DNA of 64,000 nt, taken from assembly GCF_019649055.1 (NCBI RefSeq), contig NW_026570251.1:620001-684000 (forward strand), in the 5' to 3' direction. Both the position numbers and the translations under genes were made by a program. The notes under the pieces were generated by a model. It was not told the origin of the DNA. It saw nothing but the letters and a program-made list of their open reading frames with translations, and did not search any database. Source of the stretch: Paramacrobiotus metropolitanus (Eukaryota > Tardigrada > Eutardigrada > Parachela > Macrobiotidae). This document shows, piece by piece, positions 12,101-27,100 of this stretch (position 1 is its first letter; the number at the start of each line of letters is the position of its first letter).

Positions 12101-15100
12101 AATAGATGTCACTGCACTACACGATCCACCATAACACTGTCAACTACAGAAGCGTACTATTGGTCTGCATTTTTCAAAAGCAAACTTTCGGTATGTACAA
12201 AAACCCTTGCCAATTTTTTACAGGCAGTAAATGGAATTCGTACAGAAATTTTAGGAAAATTGGGCGACGTACGTTGTTCTGTTTGTCCTTGGAGGCGAAG
12301 AGCTCCAGTTCGTGCGTGGACATCTCCTGGCTGTTGAGCACCTCCAAGTAGTCCAGGTGGCGGAGATAGCGCTCATCCTGGATGCCGTTGGCCTTCAGGT
12401 ACTCCATGTAGGCCACCTGGAAGGCGTTCCCGATCGTCTGAGCAATCACCGACGCCTGCACACATCATCGCTGATTGATACTGTATTATTTTTACATTAT
12501 TTCACAATTAAATTTTTAATCACATCACTATTTTAGTAATTATTATTAATTTTGAATGTAAAGTACGGGTAGTGTGCCCACTGCCCGCGCTTACAACTTG
12601 TAGTTTTTCTGATGGCTACATACTGTCTTAATACAATTAATTAAATTTACCACAACAATTACACCGATATACAGTAAGTACAGGGTGGTCCAGCCAAGTG
12701 TGGGCAGTGAGAAAATTTACTCAACCGCTACCATTGAGCTCTAAAATTTTTATGTTTTTTTTTTCCATGGTAGCTCTTGGTATAGAGCAACTTGCTTAAT
12801 AGAGTTTTATTGCAAAAAGCTGAAGAGCAGCCAACGGGAATCAAAGTATTACTTTTGATTTTCCCGAAAAAAACGCGCTGCTTACCACGTAATAATCGTG
12901 TTCAGTCAATAATTTTTAGAAAATTTCAGTCGTCTGATAACTGACAAGCGATAACGTAATTTTTTGATAGTGCCTTCCTAGCTTCCTCTCAGATATAGAT
13001 ATCTTGACCGAAGCTAACAGTGCTCTAGGCATCCACTTTCTGCGGATGGTTGTCTTTAACATACAAGTCTATGGGCGATAGATCTTTTTTTCATTTTACG
13101 ACGAGCATGGATAGGACAAGATTCTTTTGCTTACCCATAGAGAACACCTTTTGGGTCACTCAAAACTTTTTAAAAAAGCCCATACAAAAATATCACTTCC
13201 TGAAGTTTTTAGAAAGGCAGGTATTAGCCTTCTCAAACTGCCCGCTACCCTCCATCATTAAGCTCCACCCAGTCCCTTACTGACACGTTGAAAGATCCGG
13301 GTTTCATTTTCGCTAAATCCGCAGTAAAAAATTACATAAGTAAAGTTCAAAATAAATATCAAAACTAGTTTCAGAAATAAATTTACATTTATTTTATGCA
13401 ACTGCCCACACTTGGCTGGACCACCCTGGTTTAAAGACAGAATGGTTTAATACTATTTTAAACCACCCTGTTTTTAAAGACAGACTGGTTTAATACTATT
13501 TTCTGTAATAATTGTAGTGTGACAATAAATCTGCGCAAATACAAGTACATACACATTTTAATTAATTTTTTTCCATTATATAAATTTATTGTGATATTGC
13601 ATATGTCACCGCTGCACACACACAAAGACGATACATTACACAAACAAATTACTAATATTTCTAAAATTGATTACTGACAAAGAAACCGGCACAGAATAAT
13701 TTTGGTGTGAATACTTGAGAATAATTAAAGTTAAGGTTTGTTAGTAAATTAATTAAAAAAAGCGGTTTATCGTACAATTGCAAAGTACCTCGTCGGACTG
13801 AAAGACATGGCAGAGCATCTTGGGCTGGGTGGAGCGAATCACCGCATCACAGTGCAGATCCTCCAGGCCGCGCTTCACCATCAGCACCACCAGATCCCCA
13901 ACTAATATCATGAAAAACACCAATCAAATCACCCAGTCACTACCGCTCTCCATATTCAACTATTTAGACTGTTTTGTCACAGTTATGTCGCTCACCTGTT
14001 ATTTAATTAATTTATTATCGCTTTTTTCAATTATACGTTGCATGATTTCGTTAAAACTGTTGTTTATTTTTAGCAATCCCGTGGCATAGTAATTGGCAAT
14101 GAATCATTAAAATTTAAAAGTATTTTTCAACAATAACGAACCATCACAAATTAAAATGATTTTTTTTCAAATTTGACGGTTATAACTAGCCACAATGATA
14201 TATCGATTATAGCGTAGAACAAGGGCAGTACACATCAAAAATCCATAGCAGCGAGTCGAACTGGAACTGGAATTCGAGTCGAGCAGAATAAATGGCAATA
14301 TCACGTAGACATTTCATATTTTTTTTTATTGAAGATCGTCTATCAGCGCAATAATAAATTGAGCGCAACGTCTATCAGCGCAACGTAGATAATAAATTGA
14401 GCAAAAACATCCTGCCATATATTTTCAAAAAATGCACGACAAAAAGCCTTAAAATCGACTAACGAAAAACATAATAAAAAATATAAACTCTTGAAATCCA
14501 AAACAATTTGACAAAATATATGCTGTCTTAAAATTAAAAGAAAAACCTGAAATTGAAACTAGCAAAGATATAAAATGTTAAAATCCGATTAAGCAAAATT
14601 CTGCTGCGCATTTTTAAAAGAAATACCGAAAACAATTCCTAAAATATATTATTCAATTTTTAAAAACACTGAGAAATACAGCGAACCAATTTCCGCAGGA
14701 AAATAACCCGCCTAATCACTCACTGTCGGCAATGTAGCTGATGGTCCGCAGCGGATGATCCATCAGCACATCCCGGACATCCACATTGAGCACCATGATC
14801 TTCTCAATGGAGATAAACAGCTCCACCTCCGTCATGGGCTGCGACTCGCCCTCAGGGGCCTTGATCCGCGTCACCGCTTCCTGCGCCTGCGTTAATCGCG
14901 ACGCCTTGGTGGGGCGGGTGTCGGAGAAGAGGTGGGTACTGCCTAGATACGCGCAGCGGAAGAGGACCCCCTCGATCAGCTCGTGGGCGGCCAGGGGGGC
15001 TGAGGGGCGTCGGGGGGCCAGGAGACGGGAGGGCGGGGTCTTGTCCAGGTCGGGGTCGCTGTTTAAGAGGTACATGGACTCTTCGTCGCCCTCTTCCTCC

Positions 15101-18100
15101 ATCTCCAGGGCCGGTTCGAGGGGGGTGCGGTCCGTCGAGGGGAGCGGCGGGGAGGAGGGCATGGTGGGGTGGTGGTGGTTGTGGTGGGGGGTGTCGGTCT
15201 GCGCTGAGGAATCCCTGAATGAAAATAATAAAATTATTCAGAAGTTCTTCAAATAAATCCCGCAGAAAATGCAACAAAAAAGGAAATTATTCCCACATAT
15301 ATGACTGTTCATTTCAATCGCAAATTTCTAATCATATAAAAGCTAATAATTAACAACATTAATTTATTACAATAATTGCCAGTATAAGAAACAAACGCGC
15401 GAGAGAACTGTGTAAAAAATGGGCGCACAAAATCAAAAAATCGCCAAGAATTAAAATGTGACTGAAAATTAACCAAAGTTCATAAAAAATCAACAAATCG
15501 TTGCCGAAAAGATCGAACGAAAGTTTGTTAAATTAACGAACTTCTATAAAGAAACGGCGATAACTTATTTAAATCATTATTACAAAAAAAACGGCAACAA
15601 TCGCTAAAGTTAACTCCAAATTATGGCAATCTACATGTGGAAAACTTGCGCACAATACACAAAGAAAAAAGAATGCCAAAATTAAAAGCGGTTTTATCAA
15701 ACTAACGATTTAAAAACGAATTAATATTTTATCAAACTCCTTTCCTGTTAATGTTTAGAAAAGAGAAAAACCGAAAATTAATAACACGCTGCAAATTTTC
15801 CGCTGGTATACAAACAGCGCGAAAAATACCTTCAAATGTTTTTAAAAACAGTCAGAAAAATAAACTGCTGATTTAGATCGGCAGAAGGTGAACAAATGGC
15901 TTCACTACAATTTAATCCCCAAAAAATCCCACAATCACAGAGCGTGAGAACCAATCCCCGTCACGCCACAACCCGCCCGCCAGCAACACCCATCACGGTC
16001 ATCATCCGCCAGAAAACACTAAAAAGCCAAGAAAACGCCCGGGAAAGGGAGCAGTCTGTCAAAAAGTGACTGGTGTGTCTGGCGATTATACAAGACGTTG
16101 CAACAGCCCGTCTTGCAGCAGCCAGGACGTGCAAATTCAATCAGCCAGATCACTTGATCGACGGCCGTCCGCATTACTCAATTGACGCAATGGCCACGCT
16201 TAAATACAGAATATTTTCCCGGCGTTCTGATGCAGTCGATACGCAGATCGATTATGCAAATAATATATATCCAAAATACTCTCTTGCTCTCTCTTTCACC
16301 GGAGAAAGTAGCACTTTTCTCCGGTCCTGTCTTTTCTTCTTTTATTGCATTTTCTCTCCGCGTATAAAACGTTTCTTTCTTTCAAGCGAATGATACTCGA
16401 GAACACAAAACCAACACCATCAGGGCGCGCGTTAATGAAATCAGGAACTGCCCCCGAACAAAAAGCGCAGTAAAATATCGACTTAAAGACAAATACGAGT
16501 ATGTACGTACGAATCGTCCAGGCAGGCAGGCACGTCGATAAATTGTAAGGAAAAATTTAAATACATATAACAAGAAATAACCTCGGAAAATTCAAACATG
16601 CACAGAAACAGTATTTAAATGAAATAGTTAATTCATTACAAAATTACAATTATCCCATACTTATCAGAGAACGCAAAACTCAATTTTTCTCCAGTTTTAC
16701 ACGAAACGTCGAAATTATTTCGCTTCTATTATTTCTCTAAATCGGAAATGAAAATTCCGGAGACGCTCAAACTGATGCAGAACAAAATATTAAAATAGTA
16801 CATTCATTAAAATTATCCCAGATAGTTATCATCGAAAAGATATTTCCCAATTGCGATTTTTAAAGACAACAACTCTTCACTCTGTTTACTGTGAATTACT
16901 GCACCGTCATTCTTCGACCGATGCTAACCAAAGTAAAAAGGAAAGGTAAATTTCGATTAACAAAGCACAATCATTTCATACTCACTAAGCAAACATTAAC
17001 ATCTGATTTAGACGACCGCTCATATGCCATCGCACTACGACACACCTGTACTAAACACCGTATGCAGTTGGTTGAAGTCCGTCACACCATAATTACAATT
17101 TGTGCTATGATTTCATACGAAAGCTTTTAGCAAGGCGGAATTTTTTTTTGAATGAAAAACAAGCAGACCTAATGCACACACCGATAACGATGAAGAGTTT
17201 ATTCCAAAATAATTTTGTAATCAAATCATTCTATATCGGCACTAGCAACATCCAGTTGTCAACAGTTTTTCCCAGGAAAGTCAAAATTATTCAACTGCAA
17301 ATTCCTATTCGCAGTTTATTGATGAAACGGGCAAAAAGCGAAAGAATACTTCATATTTCGTACTAATGAATGAACGTTCAATCAACGCGATATTTTTCGA
17401 ATTTATGCATTTATGTCATGAATAAAGAATCGACAACGATGATGGTTACGAGACACGGCCACTCCACTACGACACTTCGTAACAATCACTGCACAAACAA
17501 ACAAATCGTCAAAAACCCACAATGAAAAAACTGTCATCCCAGTGATCCCACCGCCATGAAACAATAAAAATACACTATTGAAAATTTAAGACCACATTTT
17601 CTTCATCAAATTATTATTACGATCATCAATATTTTTTATACAATACCAAACCGGTAAATAAAATATTATTACGATTATCCATATTTTTTAAATAATACAA
17701 AACCGGCCAAAAAAATTATTAAAAAATATTCTTTTAATGGCAACCGCCGAAAAACAACCACCCACTCTCCACCGGAAACGCAATCAGTCCCGGCCACACT
17801 CCTACACACAACACGCGGAATCCCAACAAACACCGGAAGGAACAAAAGGCCCACACAAACACCACAGTGTGCAAAAATCAGGACTGTCAATTTACCAGTC
17901 ACAATCATCCACCGTCTCCATCATCCTCACTCACAAATCCTGGAACGCGTTAATGCGTGCGCAAACACAGCAGGAGAGAGCTGGCAAGCGCTCAACCGGA
18001 TGCCGGACTAATTACACGGACCGCGTAAAAAGCCCGCACTGGCCATTTGGGTAAAATGCGCATCGATTGATAAAAGAGAGTGATATTTGTGCGAGGGTGT

Positions 18101-21100
18101 TTTGGGGCCAAAACAACACACACGGAGCATGTGGCCCTGACATATGGCCATATATATATTCGCTAATCCCGCTCTCGCGCGCTCTCACCACTTATCCCGG
18201 GAACACACATCCATTTACTATTGATTTTTTATATTCCTACAACGTCGCCAGCCGATAAAATGTACACGCCGGCGCATTAGCGCAGTTGAATATTCCCACG
18301 GCGACATTTTCCATTTGTCTGCCCATTTACTTCACAACCGATGCAAGCGACAAACTATCCACTTTGCGGAATATGTACAGCAGCGAATTAATCAAAGGAA
18401 CTTTCAGCAATTTCTCACCCTGCATGCACACGACCGAAAAATATTTCCGGGTATAATAAATTTTATTAATTTCGCCAGTTATCAAAATTAATTATCACAG
18501 ATAACAAATACTTAGAACTTATAAACTGTAACAATGTCTGAAAAATTCTAGTTATTTTTATACAATAAGTTCTGAATTTGTAGCATTTTAAAAAATGTAT
18601 TGCAATTTTTGAAAACAGGATTTTACAAAAAACGAGAAAATAAAACCGAAATATAGGAAACGTATAACGTTAAAAAACAATATCTTTATAATTCATCACA
18701 TTCTAAAAATCCCTTACAAAATTTTAAGAAAGAAGAAACCAAGAAAACTAAGGCGACATTTCGGGAAAATACAACACAAAAACACAAAACAATATCTAAA
18801 TAATTGGATTAACACTGCAAATCCTTTGAAATAAATTTATAAAGGACAAACGAAGCAAATAGCAACAAATTTTCGGGAAAACGCGGAGTGTTCTCGCGAT
18901 AATATCTTTGCAAATTTTAAAACCATTGAAATAATTTTTCAAAAGCAAAATTTCAAAAATAAAAGTTTGATGCACAAGTAAAAAAATAAGGACGAAAGAT
19001 TCACGTATCAGCTGCTCAGTAACCGGCAAATTTGCTCAGGAAAATCTTGCAGAGAAAATAAACTCGCCAAAATCAGTTTTCCAATCGATGCAAACAGAAT
19101 AAAAAAACCTCTCCAAAAATTTCCGACAAAACAAGCAAATTTCAATCCCGCAATCCACCAACTTTATCAGATTACCCAGTTCACCCCCGTCACGACAACG
19201 CACAGCCCGATTTTCTCACACTGTTCAACCGTGGGAAAACACACAGTGCCAATTAAACCCATCCAACTGCATCGAAATTGCCAATTCCTGCGCGCGCCCA
19301 AGGACCCTCCAGCAGCCGTTGAAAAGGCCAGAAGAAAGGCCTTTCAACGCCGGCTGAAGTGCGGCGATCCAGGGTCGCCGAGATGGCCCTCCACATCGTC
19401 TAATTATCCCCGCCAACGACGCACCCCTGACCCCGCCCGCCCGCTGCATTACCCGATCAGGCAGCAACAGCACACAATGTCAGGTCATAACTGTCCCTAT
19501 CAATTTGCCGGAATTCGCGTCTTTTATTACTTCATCAATCTTCCACCACCCCGCCGATGCAATCAATATACGACGAGATCGTGTTAATGCCTTTTCATCG
19601 CGTCATGTCGTCAATTTAAGAAAATTCATAAAGACAGCCTGCAAAAATTCAGCTGCAAGCTTGGGAGAAATTCTGCACAAATCGGGAGTTTTTCAAAAAA
19701 TATTGTTATATTATACACAATTATGTCACAAAATCTCGAAAATAAACAGGACAGAATTTGGCTTTTTAAAAACTTCCGTCACTCGTTGCCAATTTTGTTC
19801 AAAAAACCCTAAAACAGTCTGCAAAAATTTATCGGCGATCCAAAGAACAAATTCCGCCAAATCAGGAATTTCAATACAAACTACATATAATCATGTCAAA
19901 AATTTCAATAAATATTGGAAATAAGTATACCGTATACGTACCAGCGAATTTTAGAAAATACAAATATAAAAAAACGGAAAAAATGCCGCGTTTCGTTTAG
20001 ATAATTCTACAAACTTTATCTCCAGAAAGTTTATTAAAAAAAACTCAATTTACCAAAAAATAAAAAGGCGCAAGCAAGTCTGTGGCACTTATTTTCATCG
20101 CAAAAAATAATATCGAAGTGCGGGTAATTTAATCGAAATAATTGAATTTGTATGCTGCGATGGGCTGTCAAACACGATTAACCGGAAACGTTTGTCATAT
20201 TTATCCTCCATAACCGCCAGTCACATTCGGCATTCAGCGCACGTGAGCATCAACGGATACTCTCCAGTCCGCACCATCCCACTCTCCACAAAAGACATCG
20301 ATTGTCTGCAACTCCCTTTTCATATTGCTTAAGTGCCAGGAGAATAAGGCAACCAAAGTGCAGCACAGAAGTAAAAACAAACAACGATCTTTTTCCCAAA
20401 AATTACATCATTATCGTGCAATCAAAGCTGTGAATGTACATATCTGGCAATGAAATAAAACCAAAAAATTTCTGTGTCAGAACAGTAGCAAAAAGTACAC
20501 AAAATTCAAAAAAAATATTAAATATTTACAAAACATCAGAAGGTTGTAAATGTCGGATCATATTCGTCATTCATTTACGCCTTCAGTGACCACTTCACTA
20601 CGAATTTCCATTAGACAAATCACGCAATTAAAGTACCCAAATGACACATGCGAAAAAACATTATAGATATTTCTCAAAATAAATTTTATAACATTATCAT
20701 ACTAGCATTATTATAATATTATTATAACATTATGTTTTTTCCGGAATTAAAATTAAAACAAGAAACTGCTTTTTTCCTTTTTACATTGAAATAATACGTC
20801 CAATAAAATAAATTGCCCATCACTGTTAAAAACCTGAGAAAATCATTTATAAAAGCAATACATAATTATATTATTTTATATCTATGGAAGCAGTAATTAC
20901 GTCGAAAAAATCATTGGAAAAATTCACGTAAACAGCCAGGAAAATTGAGACAACGCGACAGATTGACGGATGATCCGCGATCCCTCTCGGAGGGCGCATT
21001 TTCAAACACTAATCGCGCATGTACAGGTACAACATGTTCTCCCACCACACCCACAGGGCGCCGCAAATCGCCCATCATCCGCATTTATCTCCGCAGCAAA

Positions 21101-24100
21101 TCCGCCCGCACACACGCCGCGGAAATCCTCACCAAACCTCTCATTTATCTCTCCACGGAGACACATTACCCCCGACCACATTACCTGAGAATCTTCACAT
21201 CTGTTTCCGCCGGGCGCCCGCCCTCTTCCAACACCTCCATCCCAATTAATTTAAATTAAACAAAAATAACCCGGGAAAAAAATCCCCAATAAATCAACAA
21301 TAAATTCCAATTTGCAAAAACACTGGTCGCAATTGCGATGGAAACAGTGTTGCGCTGGAAGGAACAAGTATCGAGTGGCAAGCAGCACACACGCATGAGT
21401 GGGAGAGTGCCGAGAAGCACTGCGCGCAAACACCGGGAAGAGAGAGGAAGGGAGAAGAGGAGAGTGCAGTGTACAGGCAAGACAATCCAGGTTATTTTTA
21501 ATCAGCCCGAAATCCCCGGGGCGGCCATTTCAAGTGCCGGCTATGTGCTACGCCACGGTTAATATGTCTGCTATGCCCACGGGACACCGGAGAGGCCGGG
21601 TTGCGGGATGAACAGTGCTGGATGCACAGGGAACAGATCAGGTTCGACCGGCATGTACCGGTTCATCTTTCCCCGCTGCTTCCGGCCGTTTTACCGGGCA
21701 CAACACTGTGCGGTGGCGGCGGATCGTGCTCGTGGCTGTTTGCGTTCGATGATGATTTAATCGCCATGTTGGAAACATTATTACGCAGTAATCGCTGCGC
21801 TGTGTGGATCAAACCGGATAATAATTGTGAAAAAGAAAAAAATTTAAAATACCTAAGCAGCAAAATAAAATTCAATTAGCAGAAATTAAGAAAAATTATT
21901 ATCATACGGCTAAACAGAGTTTCGTTTCCATAATACTCGTATGCTTTTTTTTCGGCTTTTTTATTTCTTTCAAATAAATAAGAAACAAAAAATAAATAGC
22001 GAAAAACTGAAATACAGTAACAAAATGAAATTATTTTTATAAACGGCTAAACAGATTTTTCCCTCTTAATACTCGTAACAAGTCAACAAAAATGAAATAA
22101 ATAAAATAAGAAACATGGAAATAAAATTATTAATAAACTGAAATAACAAAATAATGAGATTAAGTTTTATAAACCAAGACAAAAAAGATTATTGTTAAAG
22201 GGCTGTAAAATCGTTTCACTATAACCAACCAATTAAGTGAAACACCAACAAGTTGAAAAAGATGACAAAACTTAAATTCTTAAAAAAAAACTAACACTAA
22301 GACAAGGAAAACTAAGATTTTCAAACAACGTTTTGCACACTGTATCGATCAAATCTGCTCACTCACTAACCGAACTCGAGAGAATACTGCACTGAAATAC
22401 ACATCTTCAACGCTTAAAGAATTTTCAAAAATTAACATAAATTTTATCAAAGAGTGAAGTTTAACAACTTTAACTTCCCGTACAGGAAACGCCGATGTTT
22501 TGCTGAATACAAGAGGATAAATGGGCAAAAAACCCCCATGGCAACGAACAGAGTTTCCGTAGCGGTATCATAAGACACAGACATAACCAGTAGAAACACA
22601 CACTCATTAATTAACAAACGTAGAACAACGGCTCGGAAGCCCTCGAGGACTTTTCGTGTGCGCGTGGCATATAACAGATTACACAATGAAAAAATAATAA
22701 TAAAAATAACTAACCGAATTTTTATATAATAAAATATACGCAATAACAATGAGTTCCCTATTCTTTATTTAAATAATTTTTTCTTTACTTATAAATTATT
22801 TCCACGCAAAACGCACCACCCGCCGACAAATATCAACGCACCGGCCCCATATTGTCTTTTAAATTAATTTCCCCAAACTGACGCAGCATGATTATTTCAA
22901 CCCTGCCACTTTCCCGCATCCACGTCACAGGGCAATCACGCAAATGCAGCAGGACATCCGCCACAACCGTCGCACCGAAAAACGCTCAAAACGCCAAACA
23001 CAAGCACTTCTCTCCGGCGAACGTCAGACAGCCACCATTGGCCGCATCCGGGGAGAAGGTATCATTAGGTCCATTAACGGATTAGGGCCGTGTGGGGACG
23101 CACTGTGTGAGTGTGCAGTCAGCCGCGGATATTCCGCGGGCTGATGGCATTAGCGAGTGCCTATGCCAGCCGATTAGTGTTTTGCTATAACAGCACAACA
23201 GCTGCTGCAAACGGGGACCCTGCGCCGCAATTATCCCCGCGCCACCCAATACCGGCTGGCGCCGGTCTCGCATTTCACGATCCTTTTCCCCTTTTCTCCG
23301 CCGCATAATGAAAACAGACGCATTAAGCCACAATTAGGCCCCTTTCAGGCTTTTCAAAACACTTTTATTAAAACGTTACACAGCGTTTTTCGGAGATCAT
23401 CACATGACGGATCCCATGCATTCCTGTATCTTTTACGACGTTCCTGTTACGATCGAGACGTTAATCGTCGACGTTTTTCAGAACTATTTATTCGCCAAAA
23501 AATTAAACTTAAATTATTTAAGTTCAACTGAAGCCAAAAAATTATTTACTAGTAGTCTTCCACATTTCGATTTCGGAGTTTCATAAATTCGATTAAATTT
23601 ATTAATAAACAAATTCTTTCTACGTTTGCTATCTGGATAAAATCCAAAAAATTATAATCCAGGTATGAAACTTCACTTACAAAAATCTTTTAAAAAATAA
23701 CGATATTAGTAATGAATAATCAGACCAATAAGTAATCAGAATTATTAATGAGTAAACTAGCAGATGCAGTCACTTTTTCCGCTCAATTATCTCAGTAAAA
23801 CCGAGATAACCTAAATAATAAATGTGGAAGTTTTCATAAGAAACTCTATAAAAAAATAAACGTTATTTACAAAACAAGCAGGGTAATTTAAATCATTAAC
23901 AATTAAAATACTTTTGATTATGTACAATTTTTCAGCCGAAAAAGCAGCGCAACACAGTCCACAAACCGATTCCGAAAACCCCAGATACCGTGCAAGGCGG
24001 CGTTAAATCTATTTCAATTTAATTCATAAAATTTCAAAACTGAAAATAATATTCCGGCCCATTCTGGTTCAACGCCAACAGAAAACCCTCCACATCATTC

Positions 24101-27100
24101 GCCACCACTGACCTTTTAACCCAGACGGGATCCCCATTGACCTCCGGGTCCTCCGGCCCGCTGACGACCACGTCCTCCTCCTCCTGGATGCCCCGTCCCA
24201 GCACCGAGGGGGGTCGCTGCTCGTTGAGACTGTAGGTGGAGCCCTTCAACCGCACCATACTGTTGCGGCGCACGGCGCTCTGGATGTCGCTCAGCACCGC
24301 CGCCACCGCCACGTCCACCGAGTACGCCCGCTGCATCGGGCCGCCCACACTCCACCGGCCGTCCGCCGCGTACACCCCGTTCCCGCGGCCTGCAACACGG
24401 ACCGGTGCTTCACCACGCGAAACCCCTTCTTATGAAAAATAATTGTTCAGTCTGTTGGATTGTTGGTTACACCGGCGATCACCGATCACCGATAACCAAT
24501 AACCTTCAATTTATCCTGCTAGCCAAATTTGAAAAAACAAACATATCGAATTAAATTATTATTCTGTACTTAGTAAATTTCATCAGTGCAACTACGCGAG
24601 GGATTGTCGCTTGCATCGAGGGGACGTGTATATCGCCCATACACTACAATGTCACTCTAATAACACGGAACTCGTACTGGATCTCGTTATGCACAAAACT
24701 AAACATGCCAGAGCGGAACTAACAGCAGACCTGTAATAATAATTTGCTATTTATCAATTAAACTTATTTTAACTACACAGTTAACGTTTCTTAACAACTT
24801 TCATTGGTTTTAATTACAATTTTTTTCACGGACAATTATTATTTTAACTAAAATTTTAATCACTATTCGCCAATTTGTTTTTATTTAAACTGGCTAATGC
24901 CGAATAACGAAGAGTTATTTTTGACAAGTAATTTATAACTAATACAATTATTTTTAAATTTTTATAACTGTTATAACAAGCAATTTATGTTAAACTAACA
25001 GCAATAATTTTATTATGGGAAAATTCGACTCCTATGAATCTGCTGAATGCCGAAAAGTAAATCAGAAAACCCTACGAAAAACAGCAGAAAATTAGTAACA
25101 AGCGGTTACCACCAAAACGGCCGTCGGGATCGTGGTGGCGCTGGGAATGGAACGTGGCCGGAATGCTCTGGCTGGAGCAGGAGGACTGCAGGGGCCGGGC
25201 CGGGACGCCAAAGAGGTGCTCCTTGTCGCCGGGCGTCGAGGCGCCGTAGCCCCGGTGCGAGACAATCTCCGATTCAATCTGTCGAATCTGCTGCCGGATC
25301 GTCTCCAGACTGGTGCGCGGAGCCCGACTGCAACACAATCCAAGGTTAGATCATAAAAAACTCGGTTCTGGCATTTAGGAGGCTTTTTTTGAAAATTAAA
25401 ACTCCCTCCCGGAAATTTTTGAACTGTGGGCATCTGAATTATCACAACTTACTACCGAAGCAGTGTAAACTGTTACGGGAAAAAAACAAGATATGCTCGA
25501 TAGGTACGAGGGAATAGAGGAAAAAATTCGTCGTATATGGAATAAATCACTGTTAATCTAATTACAATTATTTATCCAAATTATTTGCATCGATCTTTTG
25601 CATCGTCCCGCTATTCAGCTAATTCATACTTGTACTGTTTTTGAGAGGGCCTTTTGCATAATTTTGTGGGGCAATTATTTTCATTTTATTTATTTGCTTT
25701 AATTACTTATTTATATTGTCACTTTCTTCAACATTTTGCTTGACATCTGATAATCTGAAATACATGTAAACGAAAACGCAAGATTAACAAAATGGCCAAG
25801 CAAATTACAAAATTCTAAATTTATACTACGCAATGACTCTGTCGATCTATTCTTGTATCCATTATTTCGAATTAAACTTTTGGAATTTAATTTCTATAAC
25901 TCAGTTTTACTATTTCTGCAATTGATTTCTCGATAATTACACTGCTCGATTTCGGTTTTTCGATTCTTCATCTCTGGGCGCTAAACGCCTAGCAAAAACA
26001 TAAACACGGCACAGAGAAACACCGGAAATATTCCATTTTTATTCTGCGAACACACAACGCTTTTCCACCGGGTATGCGCCGCGCGATCTGTTTCACTTCC
26101 GGAGAATTCTACTACATTTTCTCATGCAAAAGCAACCGGTTACTATATCATGATTGCGTTGGCGCTGCTGTCTTCCTATGTTTTCCTCGCCGCAACAAAG
26201 CGGCGCATTGAGTAAATATGACTGAGCACGACGGAAATGGAATTTTGTAATGCAATCCAGGCGGAAGTTTTGTTGCCGGACTGTTCGCAGCGGAAATCGA
26301 TATACAGTCTGCGCGCAGTGCAACAAAGCCCAACAGCTGATAAAGAAATGCTTAACGGCTAAATGGAATTTTTAATCTCCCTCATCCGATTACGCCGGGT
26401 TCACGTGACGTCAGGCACTGCCTTCCGGCCGACAACCATTAACATCGCACATAAAACCTGCTACTACTTCCCGAAAACATAACACTTAACAGAAAACAAC
26501 CCGGTCACCTTAGAAAAAAATCATGAACGTTTCATTTTGCTACGACTTCGAATTAAAATCAGTCACAGTAATTAATCGAGAAATACGTTTTCGATCGATA
26601 ACACTAATTTTCATTTAAAAGGTTTCTGAAATCCACACGGAATTTCTGATTCTTTTAAACTATTTTTTCTTTATTTATCTGTATTTATTAAGTCAATTTT
26701 CAGTCTCTTGATTTATCCAATAACAACGCCTGTGACTTCACTAAAACGTATAATTTAACGTATTAATTGTTTTTAAATTTCGTTTTTCAAAATCTTTTCT
26801 AACTGCTATTTCTCCAATAATGTTTCGAAGTAACACCATCAGCTTTCAATTTTTGAAGCTAAACGACGAAAGACCGGAAAAAATCACCGCACCGAACACC
26901 CTTAAATCCATTTTTTACATCGTTTTACTGAACTGGCACGATTATCACCCTAGCGACTGCCTGTTCAATACATGGCGAACAGCTACCTAGTGTAGTACAA
27001 TGGCACTGGTTATATGCAGCGTTCTTTTGACGCTGTTCAAGTTCTGCGAACAATCCATTCCTGTACAACAACATAAAATGGGCAGTAAAACTTATCATTT

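Larger units (their letters stand above)
15215..24112 (-). other. APBA intron 4 (about 8.9 kb), between N-terminal exons and the PTB exons
   Basis: No coding exon is recognised here. It is mostly AT-rich, with GC-richer patches at about 16000-16200, 17740-18300, 19140-19560, 20940-21260, 21330-21800 and 22860-23330 that stand out from the rest. A TATA-like run (CCATATATATATTCG) sits near 18147. Such patches could be enhancers or alternative first exons for a short isoform; this is inference. Hairpins at 16298 and 19317 are listed separately. Confidence 0.6.

Noticed and set aside
14786-15277. Long overlapping frames on both strands over the PTB exon
   Set aside because: Shadows of the GC-rich APBA exon 5, whose frame is fixed by homology and phase.
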